Of a DNA stretch of 64,000 nt, positions 52,747 through 63,379 are shown piece by piece. Location: the NCBI GenBank assembly GCA_022478985.1, contig JAKSZP010009234.1:186001-250000 (forward strand), given 5' to 3'. The translations under genes and the position numbers were made by a program. The DNA comes from Massospora cicadina. Taxonomy: Eukaryota > Entomophthoromycota > Entomophthoromycetes > Entomophthorales > Entomophthoraceae. Positions within the stretch are counted from its first letter, which is position 1; each line of letters starts with the position of its first letter. The notes under the pieces were generated by a model that made no database searches, was not told where the DNA came from, and saw only the letters and a program-made list of their open reading frames with translations.

Positions 52747-53287
52747 CTAGTAGGGTGTACCGCCTATGGAGACAGTGAGGTTTTCAGTGTCATATCGGAG
52801 GAACCAGATTGGAATCCATGTACCCATCTGTTTCTTCCATTTGTGTTGTAGTGAGCCAAACAGGCAGGCTTGGAAAGTGGTCAGCCAAATGGCTGTGGAA
52901 CCTGACGATGGTTTAGTTAAAGTTGTGGAAGATCCTGTTGAAAGCGTCAAGGGTAATTGTGTGAATAGACCATATTGCAATGCACACAATTAGGGCCCTC
53001 AGTGTCTGGGGGATAGGTGATGCCATGTTTAGTGCCATGATATCACGGGATAGTCGGAATTTGGTTGTAGGTGATTGTTGAAACAAGTGCATCACGTTGG
53101 CCCAGATATGCGCAGATGGCGGGCATTCTTCCAAGCGGTGTGCTAGTGTGTTGGGTCCGCCACAGATGGCGCATGTCTTGAACATTGAGAAAGTACGGTC
53201 AGCTGTTCTGTATGTGCGGCGCATGTATCGCCACATTGTGGAGCATACTTGTGGGGATAGGAGGGGACAGGTGACGATGTTCCACAC
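52747..53287 (-). pseudogene. LINE-C zinc finger and C-terminal domain
   Basis: 52913-53287 has RRTYRTADRTFSMFKT and the finger CAICGGPNTLAHRLEEC, then TLRALIVCIAIWSIHTITLD. After a shift 52747-52989 supplies IWLTTFQACLFGSLQHKWKK and TWIPIWFLRYDTENLT. This is the same domain as in LINE-A, -B and -D. Confidence 0.8.
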
Positions 53288-53336
53288 CTGTTTTTGGGTT
53301 TGTAGGTCATATGGGATGTCTTGGTGGTCTAGGTAG

Positions 53337-55158
53337 TCAATCCTGGACAGAGGGAAAGGTGGTAATGGTTGGGCGCATTAGCCACCGTTTGTCCTCTGTG
53401 GAGTTGCACATATCCAGTTTGGGGTGAGTGTCTTCAGATTGCTGTACATATGAGAAACTCCAATTTCCTTGTCTTAGGTTGTATAGGATACTTTTGAAAT
53501 ACCGATTGGTGTTATGTGGTCCAGTGGCGTTTGGGTGTGTTACAAGGTACTTCATCAGGGTCTTCAGGTTGGAGGGGGACCTCAGATGTAGTGCCCTTGC
53601 AAAATTGGTTTGGGCTGCCTTAGCCCAGTGGAGGGATGGTGGGTTGCGTGACGTCGTGGAGGCTATCCATGCACCTAGGATTTTCGTTGCTCTTTCCGTG
53701 ATGTTGAGCAGCCCCATCCCGCCTTTCTTCTGTGGGCCGTACATGGTCTCCAGCCTGATAGGTGCACAGTAGCCCGACCATAGTCAGTTCTACAGGAGCT
53801 TGTAAACTGCGTCAGTGAAGTTGGCAGAGAAGGGGATCGCATGGGCAGCAAACCATAGCTTTGATAGGATCAGGGAGTTGGCTAATACAATTCTTCCAGT
53901 TAGGTTGGCTTTATTCCTTCGCATACATGTCATTCTTTTTATAATTTTGTCCAAGATGTTGATTTTTATGGTGTCAAGAGAATATCCACCAGCTTCTAGC
54001 CATATGCCCAGATGGCGGACTGGGTCAGTGGCGGAGTGGGGTGCAAAGGGTAAGCACAGTGGTTTTATTGGCTTGGGTCTTTGTTGTGTGGTTAGGTGTG
54101 TGGTTGGTTGGTTTCTGTGGTGTGGGGGTGGGGCCCAGTTTGAGCTGAATTTGCCCATTACAATTATCTCTGTTTTCTGTTTGTTCAGCATGGCGTTGCT
54201 CACTGACTCATATTGGTAAATGATGCGCTCAATCGTCCTGGCATCCCTATTGCCTGAGATTCCAATGATGCAGTCATCAGTGAAAGCGAGCATTTTGGTT
54301 GGTGGTTGTCCCTCCAACCTGATTCCGGTAAGCTTTGAGTTTGCAATGCGGAGAAGGGGGTCAAGGGTGAAATTGTATAGTAGGGGGCTAAGTGGGTCAC
54401 CTTGTTTGAGGCCCCTTTGGGGGGTGATGGTGTCGGTTAGGAAGCCTGGGCCTCTGATTGCAAACTTGGCTGAGCGCGTTAGGAGGAGCGCCCAGTTTAT
54501 AAAGTGGGGTGTTAAGTTGAAGGCCTTCAGACATTGTTCTAGGTATCCTTAGTGTACTCGGTCATATGCTTTCTTTTAGTCCAGGAAAGCAAGGAGCCTG
54601 TGGGGTTGGCTTGGCAGATATTGGCAACTGTGTGGATGTTATCCCAAATTGAGCGGTTTGGGATGAAACCAAATCGATGGTGTGAGAGGGTTGTCTGGGC
54701 AATGCAACCCAGACGTTTGGCTAAATTTTAGTTAGTATTTTTGTATTGGTATTGGCGGAGCAATTGGGCGCCAGTTGTTCAAATCTGCCTGGTCTCCTTT
54801 TTTGAAGAGTGTGACCACATATGCATCTTGGCCACCAGGTAGAAGGGCTGTGTCTTCCAGGCACTTATTCATAGTTGCTAGTAGTATTGGTGCGATATGT
54901 TTGAAGTATTTTTGAAAAATTCATATGGGAGGCCATCAGGCCCAGGGCACAAGTTGTGTGGGGTTGATCTTATTACCTCCCATAGTTCATCTTTTGTTAT
55001 GGGTGCTGCCAGGTCTGGTTGGACAGCTATGGTGTTGATATTGGAAGATGATAAGAATTTTCAATTTTGTTGGGTGATGCAAAATCCGCCGTGTACAGGT
55101 CAGTGTAAAATCGGTGTAATTCAGCTGATAATTCCGATGGTGTGGATGCCATTGTGTC
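53337..55158 (-). pseudogene. LINE-C reverse transcriptase
   Basis: Starting at the LINE-B2 junction: DTMASTPSELSAELHRFYTD, FGFIPNRSIWDNIHTVANIC (broken, about 54600-54680), KMLAFTDDCIIGIS with FTDD in place of FADD (start of 53790-54317), NLTGRIVLANSLILSKLWF, then GGMGLLNITERATKILGAW (53337-53744). Several stops and frameshifts lie between. The FADD Ala to Thr change also occurs in LINE-B2. Confidence 0.85.
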
Positions 55159-55273
55159 ATCCATTCAGTGGACCTGGAACTTTTCTTTCTCGTTGCAATC
55201 ACTATTGCAACCTATTCAATTCAAGACTGAATCTAGTTTGATAATCTCACAGAGGAGATTAGTCTGCGCCCAT

Positions 55274-56360
55274 GTCAGGGAGCAGTTGGGCAAGCAAGGT
55301 AAGAGGAGCAGGTGGAAGGCCCGCGGCCTCCAACGTTTTAAAACGCCCTGGAGAATCTGGCGGAATAGACAAAATCTTAAAAAACTGGTGGTCATGATTT
55401 CCCCAGAGCTACTCGCATGGCAAGCATGATGCAACCAGTACATCTACACGCCACACTCCAAACCACTTTTGTTGGTGGAATTCGGAGTCCACGTGTATCT
55501 GGACATCCAAAAAATGGCCTTATGGGAAAAATTTTGTGAAGATGTACACAAAATTTTCCCGACCGCGGTGTATGTTGCACCTCACTCCATGTCACGCGGT
55601 TGGCTGGACTTAGGTTTCAAGAGCAAAAAAGCAGCAGATGAGGCTGCAGCGGTGCGCGTAGTGGTCAACCTCCCTGAAGGACAACGGGTCATTGAAACCA
55701 AATGCACCAGATGTACAAAATAAAACCAAATTTTCCTCACGTTTGACTTTTTGCCTACTACGGTAAAACGTGACATTTTTAAAACAACACCTGAAAGATG
55801 GTCTCGCCATATACAGCAAAATTCAATCTTTCAAAATGTAACACTTCACACTGATGCCACACCTGTGCACCGGCAAAGCCATCGCAGTTCTGACTCCAAC
55901 TGAGGAGATCGTGAAGGACCTAACCCAGATCCCGCACTCCACTTTTATTGATATCGCAGGGCATACCACCCACCCATTCTGGGTGACCGTGGACAGCACG
56001 CCCCCCATTTGCACCCACTGTGACACGTTCAGCCACAAGGCGCATGCATGCCCCATCAAGGAGGGCGTCACATTCCAAGAGCACCCCTTGGCGGCCATGG
56101 CCAATAGAGAGGTGTACTACGAACCAACTGCAAGCACCAAGGAGGCTTTCCCATGGGGAGCACAAGGCTGCTACCTATAGGTAAAGCCTATCTCCCCGCA
56201 AGAACGGAAGAAGGCTAAGCAGGCTCATAGGTCCGCGGCCAAGGAAACGGCCAAGGCCACCACCATTATCCCACACTCACAACGCCAGGAGGACATGGAA
56301 ACCTTTGCGGTGGAAGCAATTTGGGAATCCATCAACCAATCAGATTGGGAAGCCCATGCT
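55274..56360 (+). pseudogene. LINE-B2 ORF1 (CCHC RNA-binding protein)
   Basis: First ATG 55274 (MSGSSWASK-like). Frame 55469-55723 has KFCEDVHKIFPTAVYVAPHS, MSRGWLDLGFKSKKAADEAA; frame 55854-56180 has MPHLCTGKAIAVLTPTEEIV and a perfect CX2CX4HX4C knuckle CTHCDTFSHKAHAC (56010-56051). TAG at 56178-56180 cuts off the basic tail (ISPQERKKAKQAHRSAAKET). Shifts near 55370 and 55780. Confidence 0.85.
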
Positions 56361-56699
56361 GAGCAGGCCACTCAATCTGAGGATCCGATGGGAGACTTAA
56401 TCTCACCCAATCATTGCACCCAAGCTCCAGTTGAAACTGACTTGGGACCTATCCCAACTGAAAAATTTTTTTGACCCGCTCAATGGTGCACCGAACTCAT
56501 CTGCACTACAAAAAATTTGTCCGACGTCGGGAAAACAAAAAGTGAAGGCCAAAGCCAATGTGACTCTTTCCACAAAAATTAACAAAAACCCCGATAGCAT
56601 TGGTGCTACCACCCACGCTGCTGTGAAAGCCCGTGGGGACCTAGAAGAGGCTGGTGGGCCCAGGGGCCCACCCTCACACCTAAGGTGTGATGGGGAAAC

Positions 56700-57781
56700 C
56701 TTCACTTTAGGGACGTTGAATATTGCCAGACTCAAGGCCTCCCCGTCCCAGGCTAGGAAACTGAGTTTTTTACAACACAATTTACCCATAGTGCCCTGAC
56801 CATCCAGGAGTCCCACTGTCCACGAGGTTCTGAGGAAACTTGGAAAACAATGCTACACCCATCCCTATCCTTTTGGTCAAAGCACTGTGGGGTGCTAATT
56901 CATAAAAATAATTTTTCAAATTTGTATCCTCAAAAACATTCCTAAATGGCCAAGTGCTTGTCATCACCTTCTCGTGGGCTGACGTAGTGCATGCAATCAT
57001 CAATGTTTATGCCCCAAACAGTGCACACGAGCGTCGGGAATTTTTCTCGTTGGTCAAATCCCTCCCATTACCCCCTGATTCTTTCCTAGTCGGCGACATG
57101 AACTGTTGGCTAACCTCACCAATGGACCGGTGGCCTCCCTCACCCCACACCCCACAAAGTCACATTGAACTATGCGTTCTAAAGGCCACCCTTGGGTTAA
57201 TGGATGTGCTGCCGCGACATGCCCTGCTGCTCAAAAACATGACGCGTCCCCACGTCCACAACAGCCAATTAAGGTCCATGACCCACATTGACCTTATTCT
57301 AACGCCGGCGAAATTCCAACCCCACATCTCCCACTTCAAAACAATGAAAATGGAATTCTCTGACCACCGACTGGTCTCAATAACATACCACCTACCTTCA
57401 CAGTTGCTAAGGCCCCACAATTGTGCAAAATCTGCCCCTCAAGCTCGCGTCGCCAGGATTTTCCACGTGGGTGGAAGAGGCAACTTTGGCAAAAAAGTTT
57501 GTTGCCCCATTTTGCGTGGACCCCATTTCCACATGGGCAACTTTCAAAGAGGACACCATCCGCCATTCTCGCCATCTCTCCTCCAGATGATCACGAGCCA
57601 CATCGGCGGTTATCTCGCGCGCTCTAGCAGAATTGGCACACTTGGAGTCCAACATTCCAGCTACAGGATGCAGCCCTGCATGGGGCCGGAAGTGGGCGGA
57701 GGCAGCCACCCACCTCAACACACTCAAAAGGCAACACAAACATTGGGTTTGTGTCCAACACAGGGCCACACGCATCACTAA
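56700..57781 (+). pseudogene. LINE-B2 AP-type endonuclease
   Basis: LTIQESHC (catalytic Glu) lies near 56800 in one frame. The 275-residue frame 56954-57781 then has INVYAPNSAHERREFF, LVGDMNCW (Asp48, Asn50), MTHIDLILTPAKFQPHISHF and FSDHRLVSITYH (Ser136-Asp137-His138). The catalytic residues are intact, the best preserved endonuclease in the window. Homology then moves to other frames after about 57420. Confidence 0.9.
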
Positions 57782-59752
57782 AGGCGACAAGTGCACTGCA
57801 TATTTTTTTAAAAAAATTTCGCACCACGCCAGAGCGTGGCCTGCACACAGGTGCGAAGATTGGGCAATTCTATTGTGGATACACCGGCTGAAGTGGCAAT
57901 CAAAAAGCAAAAATATTACTCTGAGTTGTACTGAGCCAAACCAATTCAGCTGGCCAAAGTGGCAGAATTTCTCAACTGAGCTCATATCCACACCATTTTC
58001 CGATACCCAGAGGTAATGAATTTAATTACTCTGAACAAATTATGGATAGCCATTTGCGGTGCGCCAAACCAAAAATGCCCAGGCCCAGATGGCATTCCAT
58101 ATGAGTTCTACAAAAAATATTTCAAATATATATCCCCACTTCTGCTTGCCTCACTTAACCAAAGCCTGTTGGAAACGCGCCTCCTACCAGGAGGACATGA
58201 GGCCTTTACTGTCACACTCTTCAAGAAAGGGGATAAGCTTGACTTAGCCAACTGGCGCCCCATTTCTCTAACAAACACAGACAAAAATTTTAACAAAAAT
58301 CATGGCTAACCGTTTAGGGACTGTAGCATCTGCCACCATCTCCCCAGAACAATTTGGTTTCATCCCCAGAAGGTCGATTTGTTTAACGTGCACTCTGTGG
58401 CTAATGTGTGTCAGTCCACAGCCTCTGGGGCACTTGTATTATTGGACCAGCAAAAGGCCTATGATAGAGTAAACTGTGAATACCTAATGGCCTGCCTCCA
58501 TCAATTCCGCCTACCCCCTCGCTTCATCAACTGGGTGATGCTGCTCATGGAATCTGCAACAATGGCAGTGCATGGCCCTGGCTTCCTAATGGAAGTAGTC
58601 AACCCTCAAAGGGGCTTGCGACAAGGGGACCCCCTCAGCCCACTCTTATACGACTTCAGCCTTGACCCACTACTGCGAAATGTGAATGCACAACTCATTG
58701 GGGTCCATGTGCCAGGCCAAGCCCCAGTCAAAATATTGGCGTTCACAGATGATTGTGTGGTTGGGGTGTCTAATAATCAAGATGCACGCGCACTTGAAGC
58801 TCTCATCCAGGAATATTCCCAGGTAGTCAACGCAGCACTGAACGCCTCCAAAACTGAAATCATCCTCCTTGGTCGGTTTCAGAACTGCTGGGCCCCAGCA
58901 ATTAGTTCCCAACCCAGCCTATCTGCTCGCTCACATCCACGCCCTACTAACTCAACACACACCACTCCACTGGTGCTCCCCTTCGTGCCACGCCCTACCA
59001 TAGGACTGGTGCGCCATCTGGGCATGTGGATGGAGGCAGGCGGATACACGTCAGCAGTAATGGAGTGCCGTATTCTGGACAACGTGACAAAGCAAATCGC
59101 CTCTCTCAGAGCCCACCCTACTTTCCTTACTGGCAGGGTTGTTTTAGCCAACTCTATGCTCCTATCCAAAGTCTGGTTAGGAGCCCATGCCATCCCCTTC
59201 TCCCCAAGCTTCTTCAAATCATTGTATGCCCTGCTGCAAGGATGGCTTTGGTCAGGCCGCCCTCCACCAGTGCGGCTAGAGGTCATGTTTGGCCCTCATC
59301 ATCATGGTGGCATGGGCCTGCTTGACTTCAAAGCCCATGCTGCCAAGATCCTGGGCACCTGGATCGCAGCTGTCACCGCTCCCACACTCCCATCCCAACA
59401 CTGGTCCTGCGCAGCCCACTCCAACTTCTCCCAAGCCTTGGGCCTCAACAATCCATCAAACCCCCACTCCCTGATGAAATACCTCGCATCACACACATCG
59501 GCCACAGGTCCTCACGTGACAAAAACCCACTACAAACGAATCCTACTCTCCATGCGGAGCACAGAGTGGAGAATTCATATTAGCGGACATACAACCCAAA
59601 GAGGCCGCCCCTCTCCTCAGTTCACACAAGAGGTACAGGGGCTACCCATCCATGATGGCATGATCCCCATTTGGCCCCATGTCCTATCCAGGGTGGACTA
59701 CCTGGACATGATGGACATCCCTTATTCCATTGAGACCCAAAAAACAATCTGA
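57780..59752 (+). pseudogene. LINE-B2 reverse transcriptase (long open core)
   Basis: 58016-58309 has QKCPGPDGIPYEFYKKYF and LANWRPISLTNTD. One shift near 58290 and a small gap near 58380 precede the 457-residue frame 58379-59752: LLDQQKAYDRVNCEYL, RGLRQGDPLSPLLYDFSLD, AFTDDCVVGVSNN (FTDD, residues 122-125), LTGRVVLANSMLLSKVWLGA, GGMGLLDFKAHAAKILGTW. It ends at a TGA where LINE-B1 has Trp (KTIW), a G to A change. Confidence 0.9.
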
Positions 59753-60340
59753 AAATATGTACATCACCCTCTGTTGCAGCCTCAAGTCCGCTCCCATGTG
59801 TGGCGCTGCCTGAGGCGGGTGTATAATACAGCTGAGCGCTCTAACGCTTTACACTCATCCTGTGTCATGTGCGGCCAGTATGGAACGCTGTTCCAACGCC
59901 TGGAAAAGTGCCCCACCTCTAAAAGATATGGCGCGAAGTCCAACGTCTGCTGGGCCAGGATCAAACGCATCCATTCAGTCTGTCAAGAGATATGTTTTCT
60001 CTATCAATGGCCTCCTCCCTTCCACCCTCCCTCCGTGCTCTGGTGGTTGCAATCGCCATGTGGACCATCCACACGATTGTCTTAGATGCCATCGCAGGCT
60101 CCACCCCCACCCTCCCAGAAACTGTCCACAGATTCTGGTCTCATTTGGTGGACCACTTTCAAGCGTGGATGTTTGGATACCTCCCACCGCGTTGCTGACA
60201 GCTGGTCTCCTCCTGGTTCCCAGTCTGGTTCATCAAATCAGACCCCTTCCTCCACACATGCTCAATAGTGGCTACGGCCCCTTCACACGTTCCCTCCCCC
60301 TCCCCATAAGTGGCGTTCCCGCTGGCAACAAGAAATAGCA
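59753..60340 (+). pseudogene. LINE-B2 zinc finger and C-terminal domain
   Basis: After the TGA, 59774-60085 has VRSHVWRCLRRVYNTAERSN and CVMCGQYGTLFQRLEKC; the His of the finger (FHRLEKC in LINE-B1) is Gln. 59992-60198 has SLRALVVAIAMWTIHTIVLD and HFQAWMFGYLPPRC. A shift near 59925 and a stop after PPRC break it. Confidence 0.85.
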
Positions 60341-60394
60341 TCGCTTCTCTGGGGTGCCCCACCAGTACTAAGTTTATCTGTCCTGAGACATATT

Positions 60395-60439
60395 TGGAAG
60401 TGTCCATCCCATGGTCGGCCTTCCCCGCAATAAATTTAA
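60395..60439 (+). repeat. Conserved LINE 3' tail (LINE-B2)
   Basis: GGAAGTGT, stem-loop CCATCC-CAT-GGTCGG (60404-60418), CCTTCCCCGCAATAAATTTA, directly followed by the target duplication. Confidence 0.9.
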
Positions 60440-60457
60440 ATCCATTCAGCGGACCTG

Positions 60458-61640
60458 TGTGCAGGTTGCCAACTTTGAGATCAGTTTAAATCGGCAGAAA
60501 AATTGGGCTGTGTGAGTTTCTCCAGATAAAATGTATTTTGATTTGCAGCATATTTCAGTGTGATGCTGGTGTTTTCTAAATAGGGAGTTTACCTGTGTTG
60601 ATAGTTGAAACCACAGGTGGCCCCATTGGGGGGTTTAACCCTCACTAGATGTGTTGTTTTCTAGGTGTTGAAGCTGTCTGATAGCCTTGTTGATTGTCAC
60701 AGACATTGCAGCTGTTTTTCTGGAATTTAGGTGACAAGCTTTCTTAGTTGCATGAGCCTTGAATGTTTCCCATTTGGCGAAAAGATTTCCATCAGGTGAT
60801 TATCTTTCTTGCTGTGTTGTTAGCACCATCTCAATCCAAAGTTTAAGCTCCAGAAGGTGGATGGTGCTCGGGTGAACTCTGTGCCAGGTGGTTAGTTTTT
60901 TGTATTTTCCCAATGATGATAGCATGATTGAGACCATCCAATGGTTGGAGAAGGGAATAATTGTTGTTGTAAAGTTCAATACTCGGTGTCAGAAGTCTAT
61001 AGGGGCGAGCATCAGGTCAATCCAGGTCATTGAGACCTGCTGGTTATTGCTGTGGTGGGGTCTTGTCATGTTGGCCAGGTGGGGGCTTGTTTGGGGATGG
61101 TGTCACATAGGCCCAATGTTGCCTTTAGTATGTGTAGTTTCATATGGCCACAGGGTGTAGCCCTAGACTTAGGCCAGCGGTTGGTATTGGTTTTTAGCCA
61201 GCAGTTGAAATCCCCCACAAAAAATGTTGCCTCAGGGAATTGGATTGAGAGGATATCGGACAGGAATTTTTGGCGGTCATTCAGGTCATTTGGGGCATAT
61301 ACACACGCCACAGCAAAATTTTCTCCATTCCACTCAAGGTCCATTAGGAGTATCTATCCCTCCAGGTGGGAGGCTGTATTTTGGATTTTTACTGAGGGTT
61401 ACAGTTTGTTTGAATTACCATCCCACAATGGTATGTCCAAAAGGATTTGGCTGGAAGGAGCATGGTTGACCATGACTCCTCCTCCCCCGGTGGACAGTGG
61501 GGTTCTTGGATGGCCAAGATGTCAAGGGGATATTGCGCAGGAAAGCCATTTTTTTGGCCCAGGATGTGGGGCCTTGGCTCCTGCGATGTTGAGCATCCCT
61601 ATGTTGATTGTGGTAGTCCACACATCAGGAACGCTGGGGT
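60458..61640 (-). pseudogene. LINE-C endonuclease
   Basis: 61066-61344 gives AVACVYAPNDLNDRQKF, FFVGDFNCWLKTNTNRWPKS, LHILKATLGLCDTIPKQAPT. The upstream start (IGMLNIAGAKAP...KWLSCAISP) lies near 61560-61640 in another frame. The SDH region is near 60935 in broken form. The catalytic GDFNCW is preserved. Confidence 0.8.
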
Positions 61641-63122
61641 GACCCACTGAGGTCACCCAGTTCCTTCTCACGAGTCATACTGTGAGTGTGAGGTCGATTA
61701 GCCATATTATTATCAGTGTGTTGATCAGCGGTCTTGGTGCTGGCATTGTACAGTTTTTTCTGGCTTGGATTACTCCATGTGTTTTGGGTTTGGCATGTGT
61801 TGGCTTTTGCCCCATCAGAAACTTTTTTGCCACTTACCTGTGGGTTTGATGGGTGGGAGTTGTGGGTCGGGGTGGTTGGTTCCTGTGCATAGGTGTTCTC
61901 GCCTTGTGATTGGCTGAAGTTGCCTTCCATGTCATCATTGAACATATATGATTGGTTGGGAGGATTCTCAGTGGTGCAATGTGGATCTACTCCCGCTTGG
62001 TTGAGTGTGTTTGATTGATTGTGTCCAACAGTTTCTTCATTTTGGTTATGTTGGGTTTTATGTGTTGGGTCTGATTGGTTGTTACATTGTGCTGCCATGG
62101 CATCCGCTTGAATTTGTTCTGGGGAAATTGCGGTGTGAGTTTGGGTCTTGGCGGAACTCGCGGCCTGCTTTCAGGCGGTCTGTGTGTGACGTTGGTCCTT
62201 GCACAAGATGGGCTCTTTCACCCCAATAGAAGGCAAAAGTAGAGTCTTTAATTTTCCCAAAAAGTTGGGCTTGTTTCATCCATATTGTCCTCGCAAAATT
62301 CCGGTGCTTCAATCCCGCATTTGATGGGGCAGGCGTGGTCCTTGTGGCCTATTGCTGAGCAGAATTCGCAAATGGGTGGGGTGTGCTCTGTTGTGATACA
62401 GAAGGGGCGAGATACACTGCCATCAGGGAGGTTGATGGTCGCCATGCGGGGAATTAGGGTGATGTCCTTGGCCACATCTTGGTCGGGTTCAATAATAACA
62501 ATTGCCTTTCCTGTGCACAGGTGGGGCAGGAGGGGGAATTTTTCAAATTCAAATTGTTTTATTATTCCGTAGCCTTTGAGGCCCCCGCAGAGTTTGTCCG
62601 TGAGGACATCGCAGTGCACAGTGCTCAGAAGTCAGTCAAATATGATGAAGAGGTCATTTGCCTCATTCCATCATATGCGCACCGTGTGGATGGTTCTATC
62701 TTCGTTATTGATTTTTATAAAAAATTTAATTTTTGCTGCTTCTGCCGCTTCATCCGCGGACATGAACCTGACGTCCACCCATCCTCTGTGTAAATTTTTG
62801 TAATTTACCAAGACGGTGTTTGGGAAAGTTGCGGAGAAGGCCTCCCCCATTTTTTTCCCATGACTCAAGGGAAGTATCACCAACCATGATTCTGAGGCCA
62901 TGTTCAAGGGAGGATAAGGGTTGGTAGTGCTCAATTTTGGTATTGCACCCATTTTTGCAGGAATTGCAAAACTTCAGGTGCGGCGTTGTGCTCACCCTTT
63001 TTGGTGAGTGGGTGTGTCAATGTTCCACTGGGGCGTTTTCCCCCAGCAGGTTGGAGAGGCTTCGGGCCTTTTGCGCTGGCCACTTTTGCCCAACTGGTGT
63101 TGTTGCGGACAAATTTGCTCAT
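61625..63122 (-). pseudogene. LINE-C ORF1 (CCHC RNA-binding protein)
   Basis: Starts MSKFVRNNTSWAKVASAKGP (63122). Overlapping frames continue with QPLSSLEHGLRIMVGDTSLE (62750-62995), HRGWVDVRFMSADEAAEAAK (62671-62952), LLPHLCTGKAIVIIEPDQDV and the intact knuckle CEFCSAIGHKDHAC (62248-62619), then a Gln/Asn/Thr-rich tail of about 150 residues (61625-62098) that LINE-A and LINE-B lack. At least three frameshifts. Confidence 0.85.
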
Positions 63123-63229
63123 ATTCCAGGTTGATTGTCAATCTCAGAGAAATTGCGTAGAATCATGTTATTATTAAGAGTGATTAACGGAAAAGAAAAG
63201 CTTGCCCTAATTTTAATCTACTTTTATAA

Positions 63230-63360
63230 AAAAGATTATTTGAGGAGGGTCGACCTTGGGACAACATACCACACCAAGAATGTTTTCTAGCCAGTACAGG
63301 TTTTGAACTCAAAACCTGCACTAGGGGTGGAAGCAGTTTTACCACTCAGCTAACCACAGT
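63230..63360 (-). mobile_element. SINE-3, short tRNA-derived SINE with LINE tail
   Basis: 131 bp between perfect 19-bp duplications TTTTAATCTACTTTTATAA (63211-63229 and 63361-63379). Minus strand: TGTGGTTAGCTGAGTGGTAA with A box TAGCTGAGTGG, then a T-arm-like AGGTTTTGAGTTCAAAACCT, then the tail with stem-loop TTGTCC-CAA-GGTCGA followed by CCCTCCTCAAATAA. The whole element is little more than a tRNA head joined to a LINE tail. Confidence 0.8.
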
Positions 63361-63379
63361 TTTTAATCTACTTTTATAA

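Larger units (their letters stand above)
55177..60439 (+). mobile_element. LINE-B2, full-length LINE nested in LINE-C
   Basis: 5263 bp between 18-bp duplications ATCCATTCAGTGGACCTG (55159-55176) and ATCCATTCAGCGGACCTG (60440-60457), one mismatch. This fixes both ends exactly, and hence those of LINE-B1. It lies in opposite orientation to LINE-C, which it interrupts, so it is younger. Very similar to LINE-B1 throughout. Confidence 0.95.
52554..63206 (-). mobile_element. LINE-C, full-length non-LTR retrotransposon split by LINE-B2
   Basis: The two parts, 60458-63206 (5' half) and 52554-55158 (3' half), add up to about 5.35 kb. The order is ORF1, endonuclease, RT, zinc finger, C-terminal domain and tail. 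Flanks share CTAATTTTAATCTA plus (C)TTTTAT at 52534-52553 and 63207-63227. The break lies between endonuclease and RT and is bounded by the LINE-B2 target duplication. Frames contain many lesions. Confidence 0.9.
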
